DNA of 64,000 bases from Pantoea sp. RIT-PI-b (GTDB taxonomy: Bacteria > Pseudomonadota > Gammaproteobacteria > Enterobacterales > Enterobacteriaceae), in contig NZ_LGIS01000020.1 of assembly GCF_001187905.1 (NCBI RefSeq), positions 409,405 through 473,404 on the forward strand, read 5' to 3'. The notes under the pieces are model-generated. The model saw only the letters and a list, made by a program, of their open reading frames with translations. It was not told where the DNA came from and did no database searches. The translations under genes and the position numbers were made by a program. Positions 44,313 through 52,383 of this stretch are shown one piece after another (position 1 is the first letter of the stretch; the number at the start of each line of letters is the position of its first letter).

Positions 44313-45294
44313 GGTTCGCTCCTCGGCTGATGGCCAGTTCCAGTACGCCAGCCGCAGTGGATTCATCAGTGACTATCCCTTGCAGCCATTGACCGTGCAG
44401 GGCGCAGTGAATCGGGTCGACTTTGTCACGCCCGGCCACCACGGCCATGGAAAAGGGAATGCGCTGCAGTTCGGGCAAGGTCAGTCCGACTAAACGACGA
44501 TTAGCGTCAAACGGGGCGGGCTGGCCGTTGGCATCCAGCAGCCAGGCTAACAGTTCACTGCGCGCACCGCTGGTTTCGATGCTGGCCGAAGCGTGACGTG
44601 CCGCCAGGTTGAGATCGTAATAGCTGGAACTGTCGCTATGAATCGATCCTAATCCCACCACCGCCAGCGTGGCATTGCGCGCTTTATCCAGCACCTGTTC
44701 GACGGCGCTGATGCCCATCAGCATGTCGCGTTCGTCGGCAGAATCGGTAAACAGCGGGGCGTGGATCTGCCAGGCGTGCCCGCCAAGCCGCGCGGCCATT
44801 TCCGATGCCACATGATTAACATCGGTGTAGTGTTTGCCTTGCACGCAGCCCAAGGCAGGCACCACCTGCACGTCGTATTTGCGCGTCGGCTGCAGGGCGT
44901 CAACTAACGCGCTGACGCCTTTGCCACCGGTGATGGCAATCACATCACCATCCTTAAGGCGTGAAAGCAGATACTCTGCCGCCGCCGCGCCAACCATCTG
45001 CAGGCTATGGTCCTCGCTGCGCGCCACGTTGGGCGCGACCACCACCTGTTGCAGCTGGCCGAGCGCGGCCAGATCGCTCTCCAGCTGGTGCGCCGACAGC
45101 CACGGTGATTTGATGGTGATCTCCACCATACCGCTCTCTTTACCCTGACGAATCAGCCGATTGACGCTGGCCACCGACAGGCCGGTCTCCACCGCGATAT
45201 CTGACTGCTTCTTACCGTCGAGGTAATACATCACCAGTACCTGGTAAATCTGACGCGCACTATGAAATGCGGGATGTTCGCTAGCAAATTCCAT
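44305..45294 (-). CDS. SorC-family transcriptional regulator of the first polyol operon
   Basis: A 329-residue regulator. The N-terminal helix-turn-helix (MYYLDGKKQSDIAVETGLSV followed by ASVNRLIRQGKESGMVEI) precedes a sugar-phosphate-binding SorC domain of the NagB/RpiA-like fold (VIAITGGKGVSALVDAL, GSIHSDSSSYYDL, GIVTDESTAAGVLEL). The start at 45294 was chosen (AAGGA ten bases upstream); a GTG at 45318 would extend it by eight residues. It is co-transcribed within the operon, between transport and enzyme genes, and probably binds the palindrome at 48929-48962. Confidence 0.88.
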   Translation of the reverse strand: MEFASEHPAFHSARQIYQVLVMYYLDGKKQSDIAVETGLSVASVNRLIRQGKESGMVEITIKSPWLSAHQLESDLAALGQLQQVVVAPNVARSEDHSLQMVGAAAAEYLLSRLKDGDVIAITGGKGVSALVDALQPTRKYDVQVVPALGCVQGKHYTDVNHVASEMAARLGGHAWQIHAPLFTDSADERDMLMGISAVEQVLDKARNATLAVVGLGSIHSDSSSYYDLNLAARHASASIETSGARSELLAWLLDANGQPAPFDANRRLVGLTLPELQRIPFSMAVVAGRDKVDPIHCALHGQWLQGIVTDESTAAGVLELAISRGANHE

Positions 45295-45307
45295 GGGCGA
45301 TAAGTCC

Positions 45308-46303
45308 TTATGCAGCACGGTATTTATTCAGTAAGTGATCGATGGACACCGCCGCTAGCAGGATGAGACCTTTGATCAGCTCCTGCCAGTAAACGGAAAC
45401 GTTAATTAAAATCAGCGAGCTGGTAACAATCGACAGCAGCGCCACACCCAGTACCGCGCCGAGAATCGATCCGGTGCCGCCTTTCAGGCTGGCGCCGCCA
45501 ATCACCGCCGCCGCAATAACATTCAGCTCCATGCCGACACCAAAGGTGGGCGTGGCCGAGCCGAGCCGCGCCATATAGATGATGCCAGCCACACCGGCGA
45601 GCGTTGAGGTCAGTACCGTGACCCACAGTTTGATGCGATTGATATTAATGCCGGAGTAGGCGGCGGCACGTTCGTTGCTGCCGGTATAAAAGACTTTGCG
45701 AAAAAGGGTGGCTTTGCGCAGCAGGACGTCAAATAACGCAACCAGGACAAAAAACAGCACGATGACAAACGGAATGCCCCAGATCGCGCCCTGGCCGATG
45801 AATTTGAAACTCACGGGCAGAGTAAAGAGTGAGAGCGGCGTGCCCTGAGTCACAATCATGCACAGGCCACGCACAATCACCATCGCCGCCAGCGACGCGA
45901 TAAAGTGGCTGAGGCCGATTTTGGTCACGGTTAATCCCATCAGCAAACCGACCAGCGCCGCCGCGCCAATGCCGCCCAGGCTTGCCAGCCAGGGATCGAT
46001 GCCGCTCAGGAACAACTGTCCGGCGACCACCATCGAAAGACAAACCACCGCACCAACGGAGAGATCGATACCGCCGACAATCAGCAGAATGGTCATGCCG
46101 ATGACGACGATGCCTTCAATGGAAAACGACAGCAGCATCGCCTTCATGTTGGCCCAGGTGAGAAAGTAGGGCGAGGTAAAGCTCATCACCACGAAGATCA
46201 GCGCAATGATGACAATCAATCCCACTTCGCGCTGCTTATGTATGCCGCCGAACAGCGACCAGCGGGATTTTTGCAGGGTGGGCAGGGTGGTATTCATGGT
46301 CAT
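45308..46303 (-). CDS. Sugar ABC importer permease, RbsC type (first polyol operon)
   Basis: A 331-residue inner-membrane permease of the BPD_transp_2 family with about nine helices. Typical segments are MTILLIVGGIDLSVGAVVCL, SNERAAAYSGININRIKLWV (the cytoplasmic coupling loop) and NVIAAAVIGGASLKGGTGSI. Such permeases work as homodimers with one fused ATPase and import monosaccharides or polyols. It overlaps the ATPase gene by four bases (ATGA). Confidence 0.93.
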   Translation of the reverse strand: MTMNTTLPTLQKSRWSLFGGIHKQREVGLIVIIALIFVVMSFTSPYFLTWANMKAMLLSFSIEGIVVIGMTILLIVGGIDLSVGAVVCLSMVVAGQLFLSGIDPWLASLGGIGAAALVGLLMGLTVTKIGLSHFIASLAAMVIVRGLCMIVTQGTPLSLFTLPVSFKFIGQGAIWGIPFVIVLFFVLVALFDVLLRKATLFRKVFYTGSNERAAAYSGININRIKLWVTVLTSTLAGVAGIIYMARLGSATPTFGVGMELNVIAAAVIGGASLKGGTGSILGAVLGVALLSIVTSSLILINVSVYWQELIKGLILLAAVSIDHLLNKYRAA

Positions 46304-47817
46304 ACGGCCTCCGCTTCGGGAATGATGCCAGCGGCGAGCCGCATCAGGTTCTGTTCTGTCATAGCTGCACCGGCCACTTCGCCGCTGATGCGCCCTTCAT
46401 GAATCACGATGATGCGATCGCACAGGCCAATTAACTCAGGCAGCTCCGACGAAATCACCACCAGACCCACACCGTTAGCCGCCAGTTTGGCGAGAATGCT
46501 ATAGATTTCCGCCTTGGCGCTGACATCCACACCGCGCGTTGGCTCGTCGAGAAACACAATTTCCGGTTGCACCGAGAGCACGCGCGCCAGCGCCACTTTT
46601 TGCTGATTACCGCCCGACAGCGAAGAGACCGGATCGCTCAACTTGCCGTGCTTCAGTTTCACCTGCTGTGCCAGCGCTTCAGCCTGCTGCCGCTCGCGGC
46701 GCGGACTGAGCAGCAGCCGATGATGACTCACCGCATTGATATCCAGCGCCGAGATATTCCATTCGATTGGCATCGCCAGAAACAGCCCGGCATCTTTGCG
46801 ATCTTCCGATAAATAGACCATGCGCTGTGCGATGCTGGCGGCGTAATTGCGCAGCGTTACCGCTTCGCCTTTAATTCGGATTACACCGCGTTTGGTTGGC
46901 AACAAACCACAAACTCCCTGCGCGATTTCACTGCGTCCGGCGCCCATCAATCCGCCAATACCGAGAATTTCACCGGGACGCAGATCAAACTGGATATCGT
47001 GGAAGTGTTTGCCATCGCCCAGTTCGCGCACTTCCAGCAACGGCGACGCCGCACTAACCGGACGTTTATCTGGATAGAGCTGCGACAGTTCACGTCCGAC
47101 CAACCGGGTAATCACCTCATCGGGCGTCATACTCTGCAGCGTCGCACTGTGTACGGTGCGGCCATCGCGCAGGATGGTGATGTGCTGGCACAGCGCAAAA
47201 ATTTCCGCCATGCGATGGCTGATATACACCACCGCGATACCTTGCGCCTGCAGTTGGCGCACAATGGTAAACAGCGTCTGGGCTTCCGGTTCGGTCAGTG
47301 CGGCAGTGGGTTCATCCAGAATCAGCAGGCGGCAATCGAGCGTCAACGCTTTGGCAATCTCTACCAGTTGCTGCTGCGACAGGGAGAGCTCGCCGACCTT
47401 GCGGGTTACCGCTATCGGCGCCAGGCGGTTCATCACCTGTTGGGCCTTTTCACGCAGCGCTTTATGCGGCATCAGCACGCCACGCTGGCTAGCGGCGTGC
47501 GCCATCCAGATGTTTTCGTACACGCTGATATCCGGGCACAACGCAATTTCCTGATGCACCAAACCAATACCCAGCTGTTGCGCTTCGCGCGGCGAACGGA
47601 TGGTCACCGCCTTACCCTCCAGCAATATCTCGCCGCCGTCCGGACGCAAAATGCCATCAATGATATTCATCAGCGTCGATTTACCCGCGCCGTTCTCGCC
47701 GGCCAGCGCATGAATTTCACCGGCGCGCAGGGTGAGATCCACGCCCTGTAAAGCCCGCACCGCGCCAAAGCTTTTACTGATGCCGCGCAACTCCAGTAGT
47801 GCCGTCATGATCGTCAC
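46300..47817 (-). CDS. Sugar ABC importer ATPase, RbsA type (first polyol operon)
   Basis: A 505-residue fused double ABC ATPase. The first half has Walker A GENGAGKST (residues about 39-47), LSLSQQQLVEIAKAL and LLILDEPTAALTEPE. The second has the degenerate P-loop GLMGAGRSE, signature LSGGNQQKVALARVLSV and Walker B IVFLDEPTRGVDV, as in RbsA, MglA and XylG. It lies two bases after the binding-protein gene. A start at 47817 gives MTIMTALLELRGISKSFGAV; an internal Met four codons in is possible. Confidence 0.93.
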   Translation of the reverse strand: MTIMTALLELRGISKSFGAVRALQGVDLTLRAGEIHALAGENGAGKSTLMNIIDGILRPDGGEILLEGKAVTIRSPREAQQLGIGLVHQEIALCPDISVYENIWMAHAASQRGVLMPHKALREKAQQVMNRLAPIAVTRKVGELSLSQQQLVEIAKALTLDCRLLILDEPTAALTEPEAQTLFTIVRQLQAQGIAVVYISHRMAEIFALCQHITILRDGRTVHSATLQSMTPDEVITRLVGRELSQLYPDKRPVSAASPLLEVRELGDGKHFHDIQFDLRPGEILGIGGLMGAGRSEIAQGVCGLLPTKRGVIRIKGEAVTLRNYAASIAQRMVYLSEDRKDAGLFLAMPIEWNISALDINAVSHHRLLLSPRRERQQAEALAQQVKLKHGKLSDPVSSLSGGNQQKVALARVLSVQPEIVFLDEPTRGVDVSAKAEIYSILAKLAANGVGLVVISSELPELIGLCDRIIVIHEGRISGEVAGAAMTEQNLMRLAAGIIPEAEAV

Positions 47818-47819
47818 CT

Positions 47820-48848
47820 TTACTCGTTGATGCCTTTGGTACCACGGCGTTTCAGATAGGCATCCCAGCGGAAATCGTCGGCATTGTCTTTTGTCACCAC
47901 CGCGTAGCCGTTATCGAGGATCGGGAAGGCGAAGGGATTGGTGCCGGTGCGTTTGGCATCATTCATGGGATCGATCAGTTCAGGATGGGCGGCGAGGAAA
48001 AGCGTCATAAAGCCCATGTAACCCTGAATGCCCTGATTCGGGTTGATGGCGCCAAACACCTCGCCGCTTTTGATCATATCCAGCACCTTGGCGTTAACAT
48101 CGACGGTCATCACTTTCACTTTGCCGCCATTTTCCGCGACCGCCTGAGCGGCACCAATCGCCGAACTGGCTTCCGGCATAAAGATACCCTTCAGGTTGGG
48201 ATTGGCCTGCAGCATCGAGAGTACGGCGTTATAGGCCTTAGAAGGATCCTGATTGGTGGCGGCGCGCGCGACCAGTTTGCTATCCGGGAAGGCGGTTTTC
48301 ATTTCATTGATAAAGGCGCTAACGCGGCGATCGTGATTATCCTGACCCGGGTTTTCCAGCACCGCAAACTCGGCGCCTTTGCCCATCGCCTTGCCGAGTT
48401 CATCAGCGGCAGCTTTCCCTTCGCGGAAGTTGTCTGAGGTGATATAAGCCACGCGTTTGCTGTTAGGCGAATCGGCGGCGAAGGTAACGACCGGAATACC
48501 CATTTCGGCGGCACGATTAATCGGCTCAATAAAGGGATCGGGATTCATTGGATGCAAGAAAATGCCGGCGGGTTTTTGCGCCAGGATCTGCTCAAAGCTG
48601 GAGAGCTGTTGGTTAACGTCATAAGCCGGCGTTCCACCGTAAACGGTTTTACAACCGAGCTGATGCGCTGCCTGTTTAAACATTTCATACACCGGGAACC
48701 AGTATTCAACACCGGTTACCATCACGTTCATGTAGTAGGTTTCGCCGGGCTTACAGCGAAATTGAGGCGCGTCATCGGCGGCGCTTACGGTGCTGGTGAA
48801 ACTGCTCGCTAAGCATAAACTGGCGAGAAGTGCGGTGATTTTTTTCAT
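47820..48848 (-). CDS. Periplasmic sugar/polyol-binding protein (first polyol operon)
   Basis: A 342-residue type I periplasmic-binding protein of the RbsB kind, with signal peptide MKKITALLASLCLASSFTST ending at VSA-A. The mature protein has KPGETYYMNVMVTGVEYWFP, ILAQKPAGIFLHPMNPDPFI and MTVDVNAKVLDMIKSGEVFG. The two cysteines (FRCKPGE and LGCKTVY) may pair, unusual for this family. It is the first gene of the seven-gene operon. A strong palindrome lies 81-114 bases upstream. The ligand cannot be read from the sequence. Confidence 0.92.
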   Translation of the reverse strand: MKKITALLASLCLASSFTSTVSAADDAPQFRCKPGETYYMNVMVTGVEYWFPVYEMFKQAAHQLGCKTVYGGTPAYDVNQQLSSFEQILAQKPAGIFLHPMNPDPFIEPINRAAEMGIPVVTFAADSPNSKRVAYITSDNFREGKAAADELGKAMGKGAEFAVLENPGQDNHDRRVSAFINEMKTAFPDSKLVARAATNQDPSKAYNAVLSMLQANPNLKGIFMPEASSAIGAAQAVAENGGKVKVMTVDVNAKVLDMIKSGEVFGAINPNQGIQGYMGFMTLFLAAHPELIDPMNDAKRTGTNPFAFPILDNGYAVVTKDNADDFRWDAYLKRRGTKGINE

Positions 48849-48928
48849 GTTTTTTCCCCGGAACTGACGCTGAATGTGTATGGCTCAGCCGTGACAACAA
48901 AACGCGGAAAAACGAGCCGGGGCGAACT

Positions 48929-48962
48929 TGAAAATTATTTCTAATGCGTGAAATAATTTTCA
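48929..48962 (-). promoter_or_regulatory. Long perfect palindrome, probable SorC-family operator
   Basis: TGAAAATTATTTC (48929-48941) and, eight bases on, GAAATAATTTTCA (48950-48962) form a 13-base perfect inverted repeat in the promoter region of the ABC-importer operon. The size and A/T-rich character fit operators of SorC-family regulators, and a SorC gene is in this operon. A related but weaker arrangement lies at 56542-56575. Confidence 0.65.
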
Positions 48963-49021
48963 CAAGGTATAAAAGCTGGCGCGGGAAAGATCAATTTATG
49001 GTTAATGAATTGTTTCGTAGT

Positions 49022-49037
49022 TGTGATTGTGTTCACT
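49022..49037. promoter_or_regulatory. CRP-like site between the importer operon and the DUF1479 gene
   Basis: TGTGATTGTGTTCACT matches the CRP consensus at 9 of 10 core bases. It lies between divergent operons (174 bases before the binding-protein gene start, 179 before the DUF1479 start), consistent with catabolite control of either. The rest of 48849-49215 is A/T-rich and has no gene. Confidence 0.65.
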
Positions 49038-49215
49038 AATCGCCCATTGCTCACGGCTTAAACCAAAACTTTCATATGAAATCGATCCAATCTTTTTAAT
49101 GTGACCGTCATCGATATTTTGAGGTTGCATGATTGTTAAGTGCTGCCCATTTGTTATGAATGAAGCTTAATTAAGTTTCGAATGAAGCAGTTAAGCCAAC
49201 AAATCGGAGCAGCAA

Positions 49216-50478
49216 ATGAATACAACGTTCACTTCATTGCAACAACCTGATGATTTCAAACAAAACGTTCGCCTGATGAAAAAAGTGCTCAGAGAGCAGA
49301 TCGGCGATGTAGAAGGGCTGTTTGAACAAGTCAGAGCGAAAATCGTCAGCGAAATAGCGGCAGCGCGTGCAGAAGAAGCGCAACACGGTTCAGCCTGGCC
49401 GCAGGTTAGCCAGGAAGATATCGCTGCCGGGCGTATCAGCGAACAGGTGAAGGATCATATTCGTCGGCGCGGTTGTGTGGTGGTCAAACAGACCTTCAGC
49501 CGCGATCAGGCATTGGCGTGGGATGAATCGATGCTCAAGTACCTCGATGACAACGATTTCGACAACGTCTATAAAGGCCCAGGTGATAACTTCTTCGGTA
49601 ATCTTGAGGCTTCACGCCCGGAGATCTATCCGATTTACTGGAGCGAGGCGCAAATGTCAGCGCGCCAAAGTGACGCCATGGCGCAGACACAATCCTTCCT
49701 CAATCGCCTGTGGAAGTTTGAGTCGCGCGGTACACGCTGGTTCGAGCCAGACGTCAGCATTATCTATCCCGATCGCATTCGCCGCCGTTTGCCTGGCACC
49801 ACCTCGAAAGGGCTCGGCGCGCATACCGATTCCGGTGCGCTGGAGCGCTGGCTGCTGCCGGCTTATCAGCAGGTGTTTAGCAAAATCTTCACCCATCAGT
49901 TTGATCAATACGATCCATGGGATGCCGCATACCGCACCGAAGTGAATGAATATCAATCTGGCACCACCACCAAATGCTCGGCATTCCGCACCTTCCAGGG
50001 CTGGACCGCGCTGTCAGATATGCAGATTGGGCAGGGCCTGTTGCATGTGGTGCCGGTGCCAGAAGCGATGGCCTATTTGCTGCTGCGTCCGCTGCTGAAG
50101 GATGTGCCGGAGGATGAGCTGTGCGGCGTTGCGCCGGGTAAAGTGCTACCGGTTTCCGCGCAGTGGCATCCTGAGTTGATTGAGGGGTTATGCTCGATTC
50201 CCGCGCTGCAAGCCGGCGATTCGGTGTGGTGGCACTGTGATGTGATCCATTCGGTTGCGCCGGTTGACGATCAGCAAGGCTGGGGCAATGTGATGTACAT
50301 TCCCGCTGCGCCGCTGTGTGAGAAAAATGCCGCCTACGCCAGCAAAGTGGCCCAGGCGCTGGCCAGCGGGGCTTCGCCGGGTGATTTTCCGCAGGAGGAT
50401 TATGAAACCCAGTGGCGCGATCGTTTCACGCTCGATGCACTGAATGCCAATGGGCGCCGCAGTCTGGGATTGCGCTAA
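49216..50478 (+). CDS. DUF1479 (YbiU-like) putative iron/2-oxoglutarate-type oxygenase
   Basis: A 420-residue protein of the DUF1479 family, which includes E. coli YbiU. The core contains LGAHTDSGALERW (residues about 196-208) and WWHCDVIHSVAPVDD (about 337-351); the His-x-Asp and the later His have the layout of the metal triad in cupin-fold iron oxygenases. I therefore infer an Fe(II), 2-oxoglutarate-type oxygenase, which is not proven for this family. There is no signal peptide. GGAGCAG lies upstream of the start. It is divergent from a polyol ABC operon and followed after 42 bases by a YciT-like DeoR regulator; it may act on the imported substrate or a related compound. Confidence 0.85.
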   Translation: MNTTFTSLQQPDDFKQNVRLMKKVLREQIGDVEGLFEQVRAKIVSEIAAARAEEAQHGSAWPQVSQEDIAAGRISEQVKDHIRRRGCVVVKQTFSRDQALAWDESMLKYLDDNDFDNVYKGPGDNFFGNLEASRPEIYPIYWSEAQMSARQSDAMAQTQSFLNRLWKFESRGTRWFEPDVSIIYPDRIRRRLPGTTSKGLGAHTDSGALERWLLPAYQQVFSKIFTHQFDQYDPWDAAYRTEVNEYQSGTTTKCSAFRTFQGWTALSDMQIGQGLLHVVPVPEAMAYLLLRPLLKDVPEDELCGVAPGKVLPVSAQWHPELIEGLCSIPALQAGDSVWWHCDVIHSVAPVDDQQGWGNVMYIPAAPLCEKNAAYASKVAQALASGASPGDFPQEDYETQWRDRFTLDALNANGRRSLGLR

Positions 50479-50520
50479 ATTTCTGGTAAGCTTGGCAAAA
50501 ATCTTTCAGTAGCGGGTGTT

Positions 50521-51264
50521 ATGAACGCACGTCATCAGCAAATTATCCAGTTGGTTAGTGAACGCGGCAGCGTCAGTGTCAATGAGCTGGCGCAAACCAC
50601 CGGCGTTTCGGAAGTGACCGTGCGTCAGGACCTCAATCTATTGGAGAAAGGCGGCTTTCTGCGCCGCGTGCACGGTTCTGCCGTGGCGGCAGAAAGCGAT
50701 GATGTGGGTGCGCGCATGCAAACTCGCTTTGCGGTGAAGAAGCGTCTGGCAGAGCACGCTGCGTCGTTGGTGAACAGCGGTGAAACGGTGTTCATTGAAG
50801 GCGGCAGCACCAATGCGTTGCTGGCACGCGAACTGAGCGATCGCAGCGATATCACCATCATCACCGTGAGCCACTACATCGCCGGATTGCTGCGTGAAAA
50901 GGGCGGCGATGTGATTATCCTCGGCGGTCTTTTTCAAAAAAGCAGCGAATCGGTGGTGGGGCCGCTGACGCGTTTATGTATTCAACATCTGAATTTCCAC
51001 AAGGCGTTTATCGGCATTGATGGCTGGGATAGCGTCACCGGCTTTACCGGTCGCGACATGCTGCGCTGTGACGTGGTGAATGCCATCATGGAAAAGCCGA
51101 CGCACACCATCGCGCTGACTGATTCATCGAAATTTGGTCAGATCCACCCGTTTGCGCTGGCCCCGACGCAGCCGTTTAACACGCTTATCACCGATGCCGA
51201 ACTGGATGCCGCCTATCAGAAGGCGCTGCGTGCGCAGGGCGTGGCGCTGAATTTGGTTGCTTAA
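50521..51264 (+). CDS. DeoR-family regulator, YciT-like
   Basis: A 247-residue DeoR regulator. The winged helix-turn-helix (residues 1-58) reads [20 protein letters not shown] then [20 protein letters not shown], and the C-terminal sugar-phosphate-sensing domain has [35 protein letters not shown] and [17 protein letters not shown]. It resembles E. coli YciT closely over its full length. It is co-directional with the DUF1479 gene (42-base gap) and convergent with the eryD-like gene, whose stop is two bases away. Targets may include either polyol module. Confidence 0.88.
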   Translation: MNARHQQIIQLVSERGSVSVNELAQTTGVSEVTVRQDLNLLEKGGFLRRVHGSAVAAESDDVGARMQTRFAVKKRLAEHAASLVNSGETVFIEGGSTNALLARELSDRSDITIITVSHYIAGLLREKGGDVIILGGLFQKSSESVVGPLTRLCIQHLNFHKAFIGIDGWDSVTGFTGRDMLRCDVVNAIMEKPTHTIALTDSSKFGQIHPFALAPTQPFNTLITDAELDAAYQKALRAQGVALNLVA

Positions 51265-51266
51265 GG

Positions 51267-52223
51267 CTAATTAACCAGTGCCTGCGCCGTCATTTCATCA
51301 GTGATCAAACCGGTAACCAATCCGCTGGCCAGCACCGCGCGAATCGCTGCGACTTTGCTGGCACCGCCGGCTAGCGCCACAATCTCAGCGCGATGTGCCA
51401 GATCCAGCTCCACCGATAGGGTGCGCGCCGTCAGGCTGGTGTGGATCATCTGTCCTTTAGCATCAAAGAAATGCCCCAGTAATTCACCCACCGCGCCGGA
51501 AGAGGAGATGTCATTGATCTCGGCTTCATCAATCATACCGGCTTCCACCAGCTGAGCGGCAGGTTCCACCGTCCCGATGCCCACCAGTTTGACTTCACTC
51601 TGCGCCGCCATGGCAAACACTTCGCTTACGCCGCGCTGCGCCAGCAAAACGTCACGATCTTCCTGCGTATTGGCGAAAAAAGGGACCGGCATCATGTAGG
51701 CCTGGGCACCGGTTTTCTCGGCGATGCGATGCATCACATCATGCGGATTCAGTGCGTAGTTGCGGGTTAAACAACCGAGCAGCGAGACAAAACGCATATG
51801 CGGTGCGTCGATGCGCGGCAGCTGATGGATGGCGGCGGAAAGGGTGCGGCCATGTCCGAGACCCAGGGTGGTGGAGGGGGATGACGTAAGCAGGTTACGC
51901 AGGTAATCCGCGCCCGCCATGCCTAATGCGCGCACCGGCAAGCCCTCCTCACCGAGGTCGGGCGCGACGTGGCAGAAGTTCAAGCCGAACTGCGCGCGCA
52001 GTCGATCTTCTAACGCCACGCAGGCGACGATATCGCCATCAATCGATACTTTTACCGCGCCTTCTGCCACCATGCGCGCAATCATGCGATGGGTTTTCAC
52101 CGACGGCAGGCCGAGCCGTTTCGCCACCTCAGCCTGCGTCAAACCGCCGACGTAGTGCAGCCAGGCGGCACGCAGGGCCAGAGATTCGTCGCGTTCAGTC
52201 GAGGTTGAAGCCGTTTTCATCAT
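51267..52223 (-). CDS. eryD: SorC-family regulator, EryD-like
   Basis: A 318-residue SorC-family protein. The helix-turn-helix is GGLTQAEVAKRLGLPSVKTH (residues about 24-43), followed by the SorC effector domain (GLGHGRTLSAAIHQLPRID, GIGTVEPAAQLVEAGMID, LITDEMTAQALV). Brucella EryD, about 316 residues, is the erythritol-responsive repressor and is the fourth gene of eryABCD; here the gene also lies after eryC. The Met-Met start at 52223 was chosen since the longer frame to 52379 only reads through repeat DNA. A 160-base repeat region separates it from eryC, so its transcription may be partly independent. Confidence 0.75.
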   Translation of the reverse strand: MMKTASTSTERDESLALRAAWLHYVGGLTQAEVAKRLGLPSVKTHRMIARMVAEGAVKVSIDGDIVACVALEDRLRAQFGLNFCHVAPDLGEEGLPVRALGMAGADYLRNLLTSSPSTTLGLGHGRTLSAAIHQLPRIDAPHMRFVSLLGCLTRNYALNPHDVMHRIAEKTGAQAYMMPVPFFANTQEDRDVLLAQRGVSEVFAMAAQSEVKLVGIGTVEPAAQLVEAGMIDEAEINDISSSGAVGELLGHFFDAKGQMIHTSLTARTLSVELDLAHRAEIVALAGGASKVAAIRAVLASGLVTGLITDEMTAQALVN

Positions 52224-52264
52224 GTGTGCCTGTGGTTGGTTATGGTTGGGTGATGTGCGTTTTC

Positions 52265-52368
52265 CCCTCACCCTAACCCTCTCCCGCCAGCGGGAGAGGG
52301 AACTGTCTGCTGCGGCCTGCTCGATTGGCTCCTTCTCCCGCCAGCGGGAGAAGGTTGGGATGAGGGAC
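52265..52368. repeat. Paired palindromic intergenic repeats
   Basis: Two 24-base palindromes, 52277-52300 (core CTCCCGCCAGCGGGAG) and 52331-52354 (same core), lie in inverted orientation; the flanking CCCTCACCCTAACC and GGTTGGGATGAGGG also pair. This CCCTCACCC-CTCTCCCGCCAGCGGGAGAGGG type repeat is widespread between genes of gamma-proteobacteria. Here it interrupts the eryC-eryD junction and may attenuate or stabilise the transcript. Confidence 0.85.
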
Positions 52369-52383
52369 AGCGCGCACACCCTC

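Noticed and set aside
46999..47751. A 250-codon plus-strand frame
   Set aside because: Antisense shadow of the first-module ABC ATPase, whose Walker and signature motifs are unambiguous.
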